Part shown: positions 34,255-44,216 of the stretch, in pieces
How positions within the stretch are numbered: position 1 is the stretch's first letter
How the letters are laid out: each line of letters opens with the position of its first letter
Assembly: GCA_963789885.1 (NCBI GenBank)
Contig: CAWBNB010000040.1
Span: 1 to 64,000 of the forward strand
DNA length: 64,000 nt
Source of the DNA: DATEDA01 sp963789885
GTDB taxonomy: Bacteria > Pseudomonadota > Gammaproteobacteria > Burkholderiales > SG8-39
Reading direction: 5' to 3'
The notes under the pieces: generated by a model
Databases searched by the model: none
What the model was told of the DNA's origin: nothing
Seen by the model: the letters and a program-made list of their open reading frames with translations, nothing else
Made by a program: the position numbers and the translations under genes

Positions 34255-35106
34255 GTGGGCAAGCAAGAAAAGAGGGTGGCGATCGTAACCGGAGCGAGCG
34301 GGATGCGAGGGATCGGCCGCGCGATTGCCCTGCGCTTTGCCAAGGACGGGCTGGACGTTGCCCTGGTCGACATCAAACGGGATCCATCGCAGATCCCGGA
34401 ACAAGAGATCGCGGCCAAATGGCGGGGAATCGAGAGTGTGCAGGAAGAGATCGCTGCACTAGGCCAGCGCGCTATTTCCATCTACGCGGACATCACCGAC
34501 TCCTCGCAGGTGAACAACGCCTGCGAGCGCACGGTGAAAGAGCTCGGATCGATCGATGTGCTGGTCAACAATGCCCGTGCAGGGATTGGCCGCGACCGGG
34601 CGCCGGTGGTGGACCTGGACCCGCTCGAGTGGGATCGCGTGATGACGGTCAACACGCGCGGGACGTTCCTGTTCTGTCAGGCGGTGGCGCGCCGTCTCGT
34701 CGCGCGCGGTGGCCCCGGGCACCTCATCAACATGTCCTCCCTGTCCAGCAAGCGCGGGCTCCCAAACCATGCCGCGTATAGCGCGTCCAAGTTCGCGATC
34801 AACGGCTTGACGCAGGTTCTTGCCCACGAGCTCGGCCCTTACAAAATCAGGGTGAATGCGATTTGCCCCGGATGGATCGACACCGGCCGGTTCAGTCTGG
34901 GCGAGAAACTCGCGGCCGAAAAGGCGGGCACCAGCGTGGACGAGGAGAGAAAGACCGCGTTGGAAAAGCAGGCGAAGCTGAATGCGCTCGGCCGTATCGC
35001 TATTGCGGAAGACGTCGCTGGGATGGCTGCTTTTCTGATCTCCCCGGACGCCCAGCACGTCACCGGCCAGGCAATCAACGTCGATGGCGGCGAGTGCTTC
35101 CATTGA
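34255..35106 (+). CDS. Short-chain dehydrogenase/reductase
   Basis: 283 residues starting with GTG at 34255, supported by AACTGGAGA just upstream. The SDR features are in order: VAIVTGASGMRGIGRAIALRFA (TGxxxGIG), VDIKRD after strand 2 (Asp favours NAD), LVNNARAGIG (the NNAG position is NNAR), MSSLSSKRGLPNHAAYSASKFAINGL with catalytic Ser, Tyr and Lys, and ICPGWIDT. The C-terminus ends VTGQAINVDGGECFH. A small insertion (QIPEQEIAAKWRGIESV) follows strand 2. Likely oxidises a secondary alcohol or reduces a ketone; substrate unknown. Confidence 0.92.
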   Translation: MGKQEKRVAIVTGASGMRGIGRAIALRFAKDGLDVALVDIKRDPSQIPEQEIAAKWRGIESVQEEIAALGQRAISIYADITDSSQVNNACERTVKELGSIDVLVNNARAGIGRDRAPVVDLDPLEWDRVMTVNTRGTFLFCQAVARRLVARGGPGHLINMSSLSSKRGLPNHAAYSASKFAINGLTQVLAHELGPYKIRVNAICPGWIDTGRFSLGEKLAAEKAGTSVDEERKTALEKQAKLNALGRIAIAEDVAGMAAFLISPDAQHVTGQAINVDGGECFH

Positions 35107-35202
35107 AGCTCGGACGCTCCCAAACTCCGTCAATCGGCACGCCTCATGTCGGGTCGCTTACTGCCGATCGCACGATATCTTAGGCGCCAAGGTCAACGCC
35201 CC

Positions 35203-36375
35203 ATGAATTCGAACACCTCCTCTTCGTCGTTCCAGCATTTGGCCCCCGAACTGCGGGTCTTCTGTGGAGAAGACAGTCTCGCCGCGCTCGCGCGCGAGCT
35301 CCAGCGCAGCGGCTGCAAGCGGGCGGTGGTCATCTGCGGCCGCTCGGTCAGCACTTCGAACGCGATGGAGCTGCTGCGCAAGGCGCTGGGGGCCGTCCTC
35401 GTTGGGGAATCCAAGGCAGTCCGCTCCAACAGTCCGGTGCCTGCGGTCGAGGAGGCAGCGCGCACGCTCGGCGAACTGCAGGCCGATGCCGTCATCGCGA
35501 TCGGAGGCGGCTCGGCCGCCGTGACCGCGCGGGCCGCAAGTATCCTGCTCGCCGAAAAGCGTCCGGCGCAGGAACTGTGCACGCGACGACTGCCGGACGG
35601 GCAATTCGAAAGTCCGCGACTTGGCGCGGCCAAGCTGCCCCAGTTCGTCGTACCCACGACGCCCAGCACCGCGTTCGTCAAGGCCGGGAGCGCGGTCCAC
35701 GACCCGGGAACCGGCAACAGGCTTGCCCTGTTCGACCCGAAAACCCGCGTCAAGGCGCTTTTCCTGCATCCGGAGTTTCTGCGCACGGCGCCGTCCGGAC
35801 TGGTCCAGAGCGCGAGCCTCAACACACTGTCTACCGCTGTGGAAGCGCTCGAGTCGCCGAAGTGCGACCCCATTTCGGAGGCGATGCTGATGCACTCGCT
35901 GCGCCTGATCGCGCAGCATCTGGATCGCGTGTCTCCTGAGGACATCGCCGCCCGCGAGCGCCTGGCGCTGGCGGCGGTGCTTTGTGGCCGCGGCACCGAA
36001 CAGGCGGGCGGCGGCCTCGCGTCGGTCCTCGCGCATGCGATCGGCCACCGCAGCAATGTCGCGAACGGCATCGTGAATGCGATCGTGCTGCCGCACACGA
36101 TGCGCTTCAATGCGCCCGTGACAGTTCAAGGTTCAGCGCAGATCGCCGAAGCCCTGCGGCTTGGCTCGGCGAACGCTGGCTCGCAGCACATCGAGGTCCT
36201 GGAGTCATTGCTCGCGAAGCTTCCTATCTCTCGCCGCCTGAGGGACATTGGCGTGGTGGAGGAGGATCTCGCCCATATCGCACATGCGGCCATGTCCGAC
36301 TGGTTCATCGGCCGCAATCCGCGGCGGGTTTCGGCTGAAGCGGAAGTGCTCGGTATCCTGAAAAGTGCCTGGTGA
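35203..36375 (+). CDS. Iron-containing alcohol dehydrogenase-fold protein with altered metal ligands
   Basis: I choose ATG 35203 (MNSNTSSSSFQHLAPELRVFCGEDSL), 390 residues; the in-frame ATG at 35146 adds 19. The N-terminal dinucleotide part has ADAVIAIGGGSAAVTARAASIL and FVVPTTPSTAFVKAGSAV, close to maleylacetate reductases and Fe-ADHs. The metal site is unusual: the D-x3-H motif is replaced in SLNTLSTAVEAL (about residue 204-218), and the second histidine position is altered in HAIGHRSNVANGIVNAIVLPH (about 278-298), where HG becomes NG. Only one or two of the four usual ligands remain. It may be metal-free or inactive. Confidence 0.8.
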   Translation: MNSNTSSSSFQHLAPELRVFCGEDSLAALARELQRSGCKRAVVICGRSVSTSNAMELLRKALGAVLVGESKAVRSNSPVPAVEEAARTLGELQADAVIAIGGGSAAVTARAASILLAEKRPAQELCTRRLPDGQFESPRLGAAKLPQFVVPTTPSTAFVKAGSAVHDPGTGNRLALFDPKTRVKALFLHPEFLRTAPSGLVQSASLNTLSTAVEALESPKCDPISEAMLMHSLRLIAQHLDRVSPEDIAARERLALAAVLCGRGTEQAGGGLASVLAHAIGHRSNVANGIVNAIVLPHTMRFNAPVTVQGSAQIAEALRLGSANAGSQHIEVLESLLAKLPISRRLRDIGVVEEDLAHIAHAAMSDWFIGRNPRRVSAEAEVLGILKSAW

Positions 36376-36451
36376 ACTGGCGCCGCGGGCGCGACGCGGG
36401 TGCCTGTACGCGCGCATGAAATCGTCCCGGGCAGGCCCAGCCGGTCGACCC

Positions 36452-38095
36452 CTAAGCGATAGCGAGTTCCGCGGTCTTCGCCGGAGTTTCGGCGCGGCCG
36501 CGGATCAGGTCGGAGGCCCGCTCCGCAATCGCGAGTACGGCTGCGTGGATGTTGCAGCTCAGGATCTCGGGCATCACGGAGGCATCCACCACCCGCAGGC
36601 GCTCGAAGCCGCGCACACGTAGCTCCGGGTCCACCACCGCCGATTCGTCGCGCCCCATCCTGCAGGTGCAGGAAGCATGCTGGACCGTGGTCGCGGTATT
36701 GCGGATGTGGGCGTCGATGTCGGCGTCGGAGGTGCAGCCCGGGCCTGGTGACAGCTCCTCGCCGCGGAACGGGGCAAGTGCCTCCTGTCGCACGATCTCG
36801 CGCACGATGCGGAATCCGTCGCGCAGGACGCGCACGTCCTTCGGACTCGACAGGTAGCACGGGTCGATGCGCGGCTCGTCGCGCGGATCTGCGGAAGCGA
36901 GCCACAGCCTGCCGCGGCTCTCCGGGTGCGAGTCCACGGGACGGAGGTAGAACACGTCCTGAAAGTCGTTGAACCCCGGCATCCATGGCCTTGCTTCCAG
37001 CGCCCCGGCGCCGAACATGATCTGGATATCGGGGGCGTCCAGATCCGGCCGGGAGCGCAGGATCGCATTGACGCCGCTCGGCAGGACGGTGGCGGGGCCC
37101 TTGCCGGCGAAGTACGCGTTGGCGAGGGCCGGCAACAGGCGGTCCACGCGCAGCATGCGATGCAGCGGCCCCTCCTCCCCGATGCGCCGGTGCGTCAGCG
37201 GGATCGAGAGATGGTCCTGCAGGTTGGCGCCCACGCCCGGCAGGTGCTCGACTGGCGCAATCCCCAGCTTCCTCAGGGCCTCCGCGTCGCCGATGCCGGA
37301 CAGCATCAGCAATTTGGGCGAGTTGAACGCGCCGCTCGCAACGATTAGTTCCCGCCGCGCGCGCACCTCCCGGGGGACACCTCGCCGCAGGTACTCCAGG
37401 CCCACCGCAGCCTTGCCTTCGAGCACGATCTTCGTGGCCAGCGAGCGCGTCCTGATGGTTAGATTCCTGCGTCCGCGGATCGGGCGCAGGTAGGCGTTGG
37501 CGGCGCTCGCCCGCCTGCCGCGGTCGATCGCCGATTGCGCCAGACCGAAGCCGTTGGGTTCCGGTCCGTTCAGGTCGTCGATGATCGGATATCCCGCCGC
37601 CTGGGCGGCTTCCAGGACCGCCGAACCCAAGGGATCGCTGCGGCAGGTGTAGGTGACGCCGACCGGGCCGTCGGTGCCGCGGTGCGGGGCCTTCCCCTCG
37701 CGCCAGGTCTCGAGGCGCTTGAAGTAGGGCAAGAGGTTTTCGTAGGACCACTCGGGCACGCCCAGCCGCACCCAGCGCTCGTAGTCGCTGCGATTGCCGC
37801 GGTTGTGGGCCATGAAGTTGATCGACGAGGACCCTCCCAGCACCTTGCCGCGCTTGAGCTCGATGCGCCTGCCACCGAGATTCGGCTGCGGCTCGCTGAC
37901 GTAGCCCCAGTCGAACATCTCCGCCTGGCGGATCTGGCCCACCCCGAGCGGGATGTGGATAACCGGATGCCAGTCCCGCCCGCCCGCCTCGAGAAGGAGG
38001 ACCCGGATGTCGGGATCTTCGGTCAGCCGCGAAGCGAGGACACAGCCGGCAGACCCGCCACCGACGATCACATAGTCGAACTCTTCAGCAGGCAT
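36452..38095 (-). CDS. GMC-family FAD-dependent oxidoreductase
   Basis: 547 residues, the usual length for choline/alcohol dehydrogenase-like GMC flavoproteins. FAD-binding FDYVIVGGGSAGCVLASRLTEDP, signature 1 KVLGGSSSINFMAHNRGNRSDYE, signature 2 VASGAFNSPKLLMLSGIGDAEALRKLGI. The active-site end is VQHASCTCRMGRDESAVVDP with catalytic His, and VMPEILSCNIHAAVLAIAERA, giving Asn/His as the second pair. No signal peptide. It probably oxidises a primary alcohol; substrate unknown. A Bug receptor gene follows upstream on the same strand (38126-39106), 31 bases away. Confidence 0.93.
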   Translation of the reverse strand: MPAEEFDYVIVGGGSAGCVLASRLTEDPDIRVLLLEAGGRDWHPVIHIPLGVGQIRQAEMFDWGYVSEPQPNLGGRRIELKRGKVLGGSSSINFMAHNRGNRSDYERWVRLGVPEWSYENLLPYFKRLETWREGKAPHRGTDGPVGVTYTCRSDPLGSAVLEAAQAAGYPIIDDLNGPEPNGFGLAQSAIDRGRRASAANAYLRPIRGRRNLTIRTRSLATKIVLEGKAAVGLEYLRRGVPREVRARRELIVASGAFNSPKLLMLSGIGDAEALRKLGIAPVEHLPGVGANLQDHLSIPLTHRRIGEEGPLHRMLRVDRLLPALANAYFAGKGPATVLPSGVNAILRSRPDLDAPDIQIMFGAGALEARPWMPGFNDFQDVFYLRPVDSHPESRGRLWLASADPRDEPRIDPCYLSSPKDVRVLRDGFRIVREIVRQEALAPFRGEELSPGPGCTSDADIDAHIRNTATTVQHASCTCRMGRDESAVVDPELRVRGFERLRVVDASVMPEILSCNIHAAVLAIAERASDLIRGRAETPAKTAELAIA

Positions 38096-38125
38096 CGGTC
38101 ACGGGAAGGTCTCCAGCCCGCGAAT

Positions 38126-39106
38126 TCAGTTTTCGATCTTGATCTTGTTTTCTTCGATGACACGGCGCCAGCGAGCCGACTCGTCATGTAGGAATTTGAC
38201 GAGCTCGGTTCGGTTCTTTGCTCTCACCGCGACTCCGAGTTTGGTCAGTTGCTCTTGAACGCCCGGGTCGCTCGCCGCCTTGGCAAACGCGTTGTACAGG
38301 CGATCAACGATATCGCTCGGCGTCTTCGCTGGGACGAGGTAGGCGTTCCAGGACGCGGCGTCGAAATCGGCAAAGCCCAGCTCCGCCATCGTGGGCACGT
38401 CCGGCAAAGAGGTGAGGCGCTTTTCGGATGTCACGGCGAGCAGCCGGAAGTCACCCGACTTCGTAAGCTCGATCACGTCGGCAACCGTGGCGCAAATGAA
38501 CTGAACCTGATCCCCCAGGAGGGCTTGGACGGCGCCGCTGAACCCGCGATAGGGAACGTGAACGGCGCTCATTTTCAAAGCCTGGGCAAGGCGGACGGCC
38601 GTCAGGTGGCTGATGGATCCGGAGCCGCCGGACGAGTAGTTGATTCCACCGGACATCGACTTCGCCGTTGCAGCCAGGTCGGCAATCGACCGAATGCTTG
38701 ACTTGGCGCGCACGGCAAACACCAAGGGGGTCGCAGTGACTCCAAAGACCGGCGTGAAGTCGCGCTCCCAGTCGTAAGGTACTTGTTGCAGGCTGGGGAG
38801 GATTACATGCGCAGTTGCCATCAGCAGGATCGTGTAACCGTCCGGCTTGGACCGAGCCGCCGCCTGCGCCCCGATCGCCCCGCCTGCCCCGGCCCGGTTG
38901 TCGATGACTAACGGCTGTCCCAGGACGGTCCTGACCTTCTCCGAGAAAACACGGGCCACGACATCGCCGGTCCCGCCAGCCGCGTAGGGAACAATGAGCG
39001 TTATCGGCTTGGTGGGGTACTGGGTTGACTGAGCAGCTGCGCTCCCGATAAAGACGGTTGCAGTGCCAAGGGCGAGGGCCAAGGCGACATTCTTGAGATC
39101 GATCAT
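38126..39106 (-). CDS. Bug/TctC-family periplasmic solute-binding protein (2)
   Basis: Start ATG 39106 (MIDLKNVALALALGTATVFIGSAAAQST), 326 residues with a signal peptide ending AAAQ-S. TctC pattern: YPTKPITLIVPYAAGGTGDVVARVF, IDNRAGAGGAIGAQAAARSKPDGYTILL and INYSSGGSGSISHLTAVRLAQ. It is very similar, also at the DNA level, to the copy at 45904 (shared block VQFICATVADV with near-identical codons), indicating duplication. First gene before the GMC oxidoreductase on the minus strand. Confidence 0.92.
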   Translation of the reverse strand: MIDLKNVALALALGTATVFIGSAAAQSTQYPTKPITLIVPYAAGGTGDVVARVFSEKVRTVLGQPLVIDNRAGAGGAIGAQAAARSKPDGYTILLMATAHVILPSLQQVPYDWERDFTPVFGVTATPLVFAVRAKSSIRSIADLAATAKSMSGGINYSSGGSGSISHLTAVRLAQALKMSAVHVPYRGFSGAVQALLGDQVQFICATVADVIELTKSGDFRLLAVTSEKRLTSLPDVPTMAELGFADFDAASWNAYLVPAKTPSDIVDRLYNAFAKAASDPGVQEQLTKLGVAVRAKNRTELVKFLHDESARWRRVIEENKIKIEN

Positions 39107-39829
39107 GAGCGCTATGTCCGGAGTTACGAGGGGAACATCACTCGCCCCTGCCCCAACCAGGCAACAGCGACTGGCATGAACGGGCGACAAGGGCCTTGGC
39201 GCGTTCCGACCACACAACAGCAACATCGGTGCCAGCTTCCCGAGCAGGTCACGGACGGAGTCACCATCCGGGGCCTCCACGATCTGAGCCGAAAATTCTT
39301 TCGTCGGCCGGGTAGCTGAACCTCAGCGCACGCGAGGTTACTGCGGTGCGCGACGGCGTGCGTCAGGACCAACGCAAGACCCCCGCTGAACCAGGATAGC
39401 CAGCCGATTGAGTTCGTGCCGCGGCTGAAGCGCCTCACCCGGACGCGGAGATAGAGGCTGAGCCATTCCTGCGAGAGGCCCGCGCCCCCGTGTCTTTGCC
39501 GGCGACACCGACATGTTCCCATTCGAGACACGGGCGCCACCCTATAGGCCGCGGCTTAAACCTCCTGTCCGCGATCCGGAGCGGCGCAGCGGCTCGACGT
39601 CGCTACGCAACCCCGATTCCTGGCGGTCACGGGGCGGTTTCGTCGCGGCGGGGACCAGTCGGACGCATGGCACACGTTGTGCTGAAGGTGCGCCTGAACG
39701 AGCGCCCCTCCGACCTTGGGGGAACCCAATGATCGATCCCCAGAGGATGGCCTGCGCGGGTGGCTCCAGAGCGACTCATCCCGCACGTGGCCAGCGCTGC
39801 CTGATCAGTTCAAATTGAGGAGCATCGAC
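39107..39829. other. Divergent intergenic region without a supported gene
   Basis: 720 bases between the minus-strand Bug gene and the plus-strand aldehyde dehydrogenase. Open frames are arginine-rich and unlikely to be genes. It contains the 31-base element 39491-39521 that is repeated upstream of the second aldehyde dehydrogenase. The immediate start region has a GAGGAG site at 39817-39822. Confidence 0.45.
39491..39521 (-). repeat. 31-base dispersed element, copy 1 (upstream of aldehyde dehydrogenase)
   Basis: Read on the minus strand it begins TGGGAACATGTCGGTGTCGC and ends CAAAGACA. It matches positions 52876-52906 at 27 of 31 bases. In both copies the element lies 190-310 bases upstream of an aldehyde dehydrogenase start and points away from it. 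Two such copies suggest either a shared regulatory or start region, or remnants of one mobile-element end. Confidence 0.55.
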
Positions 39830-41320
39830 ATGAAGGCCGACAGCCCGGTCAAGCACCCCGAGAAACTCTTCATCGACGGCAAATGGATCGAGCCGTCCAG
39901 CACCGCGAAGATCCGGGTGATCAATTCCGCCACCGAGGAACTCTTCTTGACCGTGGCGGAGGCTCGGGAGGCCGATGTCAACCGGGCGGTGGACGCAGCC
40001 CGCAAGGCCTTCGACCGCGGGCCGTGGCCACGCATGACGCCGACCGAGCGAGCAGGGTTCATGAAGTCCATCGCGGCTGAACTGAACAAGCTCGCCGAGC
40101 CGCATGCAAGGATCTGGACAGTGGAAGCCGGTGCGCTGCACAGCTTTACCAAGATGCGCACGGCGGGGATCAGCGGCGACTATCTCTCCTACGCGGCCCT
40201 CGCCGACACCTTCCCGTTCCAGGAACGCCACAAGCCAAAGGCCGGTGGCGAGGTCGCGCTGCTGGTTCGTGAGCCGGTCGGCGTTGTCGCTGCGATCGTG
40301 CCCTGGAACGCGGCACCCGGCGCGATTGCGAGCAAGGTCGGCCCGGCGCTGATCGCCGGTTGCACAGTCATCGTCAAGGTTTCGCCGGAAGCCCCCGGCG
40401 CAGCCTACATCCTCGCCGAAGCCTGCGAGAGCGCCGGCCTGCCGCCAGGGGTACTGAACATCCTCACCGCCGATCGCCCGGTATCGGAACTCCTGGTACG
40501 GCACCCCGGCGTGGACAAGATTGCATTCACCGGCTCGACGGCCGCGGGCCGACGCATCGCCTCTATCTGCGCCGAGCGCATCGCGCGCTGCACGCTCGAG
40601 CTCGGGGGCAAGTCGCCCGCGATCATCCTGGACGACTACGACATCCCGACGGCAGCCCAGAGCATCGCCTCGCGCGCGACCTTCCTGACCGGGCAGGTCT
40701 GCGCGGCGCTAACCCGCATCATCGTCACGCGTAAGCGGCACGACGCGCTGGTCGATGCGCTAAGCGCCAATTTCGCGAAGGTGAAGGTCGGCGACCCGTT
40801 TGATCCGGCGACCCAGATGGGGCCGCTCGCCATGCAGCGTCAACGCGAACGGGTCGAGGGCTACATCCAGAAAGGGAAGGCCGAAGGCGCGACGCTCGCC
40901 ACCGGCGGGAACCGCCCCGCGCATCTGGACCGTGGCTTCTTCATCGAGCCGACCGTGTTCGGCAACGTCGACAACAACTCCACGATCGCGCGCGAGGAGA
41001 TCTTCGGACCGGTGCTGTCGGTCATTCCCGCGGACAACGAGGAGCAGGCGGTGGACATCGCCAACGACACGATCTACGGCCTGAACGCCTCGGTGTTCAC
41101 AAATGACCTCGAACGTGCCTACGCCACGGCGCGCCGGGTCCGCTCCGGCACCGTCGGGCAGAACGTCATGCGCAACGAAGGAAGCCTCGCGTTCGGCGGC
41201 TTCAAGCAGTCGGGCATCGGCCGCGAAGGCGGCACGGAGGGTCTGCGTGCTTACCTCGAGACGAAGGTCGTCGTCCTCGACGGTATGCCGAGCTCGGCGG
41301 GTCGTGTCGCAGGAGCCTAG
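39830..41320 (+). CDS. Aldehyde dehydrogenase (1)
   Basis: Start ATG 39830 (MKADSPVKHPEKLFIDGKWIEPSS), 496 residues, with a GAGGAG site eight bases upstream. NAD-site VGVVAAIVPWNAAPGAIASKVGPALIAG, then FTGSTAAGRRI; the general base Glu in TLELGGKSPAIIL; the catalytic Cys in FLTGQVCAALTRIIV; the late EIFGPVLSVIP and GFKQSGIGREGG. All key residues are present. It oxidises an aldehyde to an acid with NAD(P). It is the first gene of a run that continues with a broken Bug gene, a broken GMC gene and a CHMI-like gene. Confidence 0.95.
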   Translation: MKADSPVKHPEKLFIDGKWIEPSSTAKIRVINSATEELFLTVAEAREADVNRAVDAARKAFDRGPWPRMTPTERAGFMKSIAAELNKLAEPHARIWTVEAGALHSFTKMRTAGISGDYLSYAALADTFPFQERHKPKAGGEVALLVREPVGVVAAIVPWNAAPGAIASKVGPALIAGCTVIVKVSPEAPGAAYILAEACESAGLPPGVLNILTADRPVSELLVRHPGVDKIAFTGSTAAGRRIASICAERIARCTLELGGKSPAIILDDYDIPTAAQSIASRATFLTGQVCAALTRIIVTRKRHDALVDALSANFAKVKVGDPFDPATQMGPLAMQRQRERVEGYIQKGKAEGATLATGGNRPAHLDRGFFIEPTVFGNVDNNSTIAREEIFGPVLSVIPADNEEQAVDIANDTIYGLNASVFTNDLERAYATARRVRSGTVGQNVMRNEGSLAFGGFKQSGIGREGGTEGLRAYLETKVVVLDGMPSSAGRVAGA

Positions 41321-41379
41321 TTGCCTCGTTGCTGCAGCGCGTGTTTGGTCCACGGCCTTTGATGACGACGGAGGACAAC

Positions 41380-42350
41380 ATGACATTCAGATCACGACAG
41401 GTGCTCACCGCGTTAGCCGGTGTGATCCTTTGCGGTATGGCGCACGTTGCGCAGGCACAAGCCGACTGGAAGCCGTCCCGCCCCGTGAAGATCGTCGTCC
41501 CCTACCCGCCCGGCGGCTCGGCCGACATCCTCGTTCGCTACATCGGGCCCACCATGACCGAGCGCCTCGGGCAACCGATCGTCGTGGAAAACAAACCAGG
41601 CGCAACCGGCTCCATCGGCAGCGGCTATGTGTATTCATCGCCAGCGGACGGACTGACGCTGCTCGTGGGCGTCTCCGATCCGATTTCGATCTATCCGCAT
41701 CTCGCCAAGACCCCGCTATGACGCGACGAAGTTCGTCCCCGTCGCAGGACTCGGCTCGACGGCTTTCGTTCTCCTCGGGCAGACCTGATCTGCCTGCAGA
41801 CAACCTGCAGGAACTGCTCGGCCTGGCGAAGAAACAGAGCCTGAGCTACGCGAGTGCCGGCACCGGTTCGGGCCCGCACATGATGACCGTGGCCTTTGCG
41901 CGCGCTGCAAAGCTCGACAACCTGCTTCACGTTCCCTTTACCGGAATGGCCCCCGCACTTCAGGCACTCATGGGCAAGCAGGTCGATATCCTGCTCGTCG
42001 CGGTCGGCGGGGCGACGCAGTACCGGTCCAAACTCAAGTTCTACGGCGTGAGTTCGGCGAACCGCGTGCCGGCTCTGCCGGATGTTCCCACCCTCACCGA
42101 GCAGGGCGTGCCCGTCGTCGGAGAGGCGTGGATGGGAGTGCTCGCGCCCCCCAGTACGCCCGCGGCCACGACGGCCACTTTGTCGAAGACGATCGGTGAG
42201 ATCGTCGCGGCTCCCGACTTCAAGGCGAAGGTGGTGGAACTTGGGATGACGCCGATCACAGGGACGCAGGCGGAATTCACCAAGTACTACCTCGACGAGT
42301 ACCGCAAGTGGGGCGAGGTGGTGCGGTCGGCCAACATCAAGCTGGAGTGA
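41380..42350 (+). pseudogene. Bug/TctC-family receptor gene (3) with two frameshifts
   Basis: Start ATG 41380 with a GGAGG site. The first frame has the signal peptide (MTFRSRQVLTALAGVILCGM, cleaved near AQAQ-A) and the first ligand loop VKIVVPYPPGGSADILVRYI. Near 41715 a base is missing; a middle frame reads YDATKFVPVAGLGSTAFVLL. Near 41775 an extra base leads to the frame DLPADNLQELLGLAKKQ, running to the normal C-terminus (EVVRSANIKLE) at 42350. The two shifts compensate. All three parts are well conserved, so this is either very recent decay or a sequence error. Confidence 0.8.
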
Positions 42351-42441
42351 TGCAGGTGACGCGAGGGCGGTGGCCGACGCCCAGCATTCGCACGCGATGG
42401 GTTGAGCGAGTGGGCGCTGCATCGATCAAAGCTAAGCGCTA

Positions 42442-44146
42442 ATGCAAGGCACCATCATCGTGGGAGGCGGGTCGGCGGGCTCGGTCATGGCCAACAGGCT
42501 CTCCGCCAGGAGCGCCAACAAGGTCCTGCTTTTCGAGGCGGGAATCGACACGCCGCCAGGCAGCGAGCCGTCCGAGCTTCTCGACGTCTATGCGGGTCGA
42601 CTCTTCTTCGACCCGCGCTTCGATTGGCCCGACCTCTGGGTCACCACTCAGGTCGCCGAGCCCCAGACCACCGTCCGCCGCTGCGCAAGTACACGCAGGC
42701 TCGCGTGCTGGGCGGCGGCTCCGCGATCAACGGCCAGCTCGCTAACCGCGGCGCGCCGACCGACTACGACGAATGGGAGGCCCGCGGCGCCACGGGCTGG
42801 GCATGGAAGGATGTGCTGCCCTACTTCAGGAAGGTCGAGCGCGACCTCGATTTCGACGGGCCCCTGCACGGCAAGGACGGGCGCATTCCCGTCAGCCGCA
42901 TCCCGCGCGAGCACTGGACCGGGCTGTCGCAAGCGTTCGCTCAGGCCTGCGAGCTCGCAGGCCACCCTCTTCTGCCCGACCAGAACGGCGAGTTCGTCGA
43001 AGGCTACTTCCCGGTCGCGTTCAACAATCAGGCCGAGCGACGCGTCTCGGCGGCGATGGGCTATCTCGACAGCGACGTGCGCCGGCGCGCCAATCTGGAG
43101 ATCCGGACTAACACGCACGTCACAACGCTGCTGTTCGAGGGTACGCGCTGCGTTGGCGTCAAGGCGTTGGTCGAAGGTCGGGAGCAGGAGTTTCGCGGGC
43201 GCGAGGTCATCCTCTCGTGCGGTGCGATCCATTCGCCGGCGCACCTGCTGCGCGCCGGCATCGGCCCCGTGGAGCACCTCAAGGACATGGGCATTCCGGT
43301 CGTGTGCGGCCTCGAGGGCGTCGGCCAGGGCCTCATGGACCATCCCTCGATCGGTCTGTCGTCCTTCTGCCGCCCTGATGCGCGCATGAATGCGCACACC
43401 AGGCGCCACTTCCAGGTCGCGCTGCGGTACTCCTCGGGGCTGCCCGGCGTGCCGCTGGGCGACATGTTCTGCGCCGCCCTCAGCAGGTCCGCCTGGCATG
43501 CGGTCGGTGAGCGGATCGCCTCGCTGCTCATCTTCGTCAACAGGACCTACTCGGAGACGGGGCAGGTGAAGCTCGCCTCGCGCGAACCGCTGGCGGAGCC
43601 GAGCGTCGCATTCAACCTGCTATCGGACCGACGCGACCTCGACCGTCTGATGCAGCGGCTTTCGCAAGGCGGCGGCGATGCAGATGAGCGCGCCGTTCCG
43701 GGAGGCGACCGACAACCCATTCCCGAGCGCGTTCTCCGAACGCGTGCGGAAGATCAGCCAGGCCAACGCCAAGAACAAGATTCTCACCACGGTCGCCGCC
43801 GCGATGATGGACGGGCCGGCGGCGCTGCGCCGATACATGTTCGATCACTTCGTCGTCGAAGGATCGACGTTCGATGAAGTACTGCAACGACGACCAGGCG
43901 CTGGAGGCCTTCGTACGCAGGGAGACGATCGGCGTATGGCACGCCTCGTGTTCCTGTCGCATGGGCCGAGCGGACGATCCAATGGCGGTCGTCGACACGC
44001 AAGGCCACGTAAAGGGGGTGCAGGGGCTGCGCGTGGTCGACGCCTCGATCTTCCCGGTGGTGCCGTGCGGCAACACCAACTTCCCAACCCTGATGGCGGC
44101 GGAGAAGATTGCAGAAGAGATGCTCCGGTCGCCGGAACATCGGTAA
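42442..44146 (+). pseudogene. GMC-family oxidoreductase gene with three frameshifts
   Basis: ATG 42442 opens MQGTIIVGGGSAGSVMANRLSA (FAD site). Near 42675 the frame shifts to KYTQARVLGGGSAINGQLANRGAPTDYDEWEARG; near 43662 it shifts to FRKAAAMQMSAPFREATDNPFPSAFSERV; near 43880 it shifts again to DDQALEAFVRRETIGVWHASCSCRMG, ending NTNFPTLMAAEKIAEEML at 44146. Every GMC segment is present in order, including the catalytic His and Asn residues. The decay is limited to single-base indels, so it may be an assembly artefact. Confidence 0.8.
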
Positions 44147-44216
44147 AGCCTCGCGACAACACCGGACAGCTTTCCGCATCGTCCGATCGAGCGGTTTTTT
44201 TCATGAAGGAGAAATC

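Noticed and set aside
39124..39540. 138-codon minus-strand frame upstream of the aldehyde dehydrogenase
   Set aside because: Arg/Cys/Trp-rich translation without family similarity; only the 31-base repeat inside it is notable.
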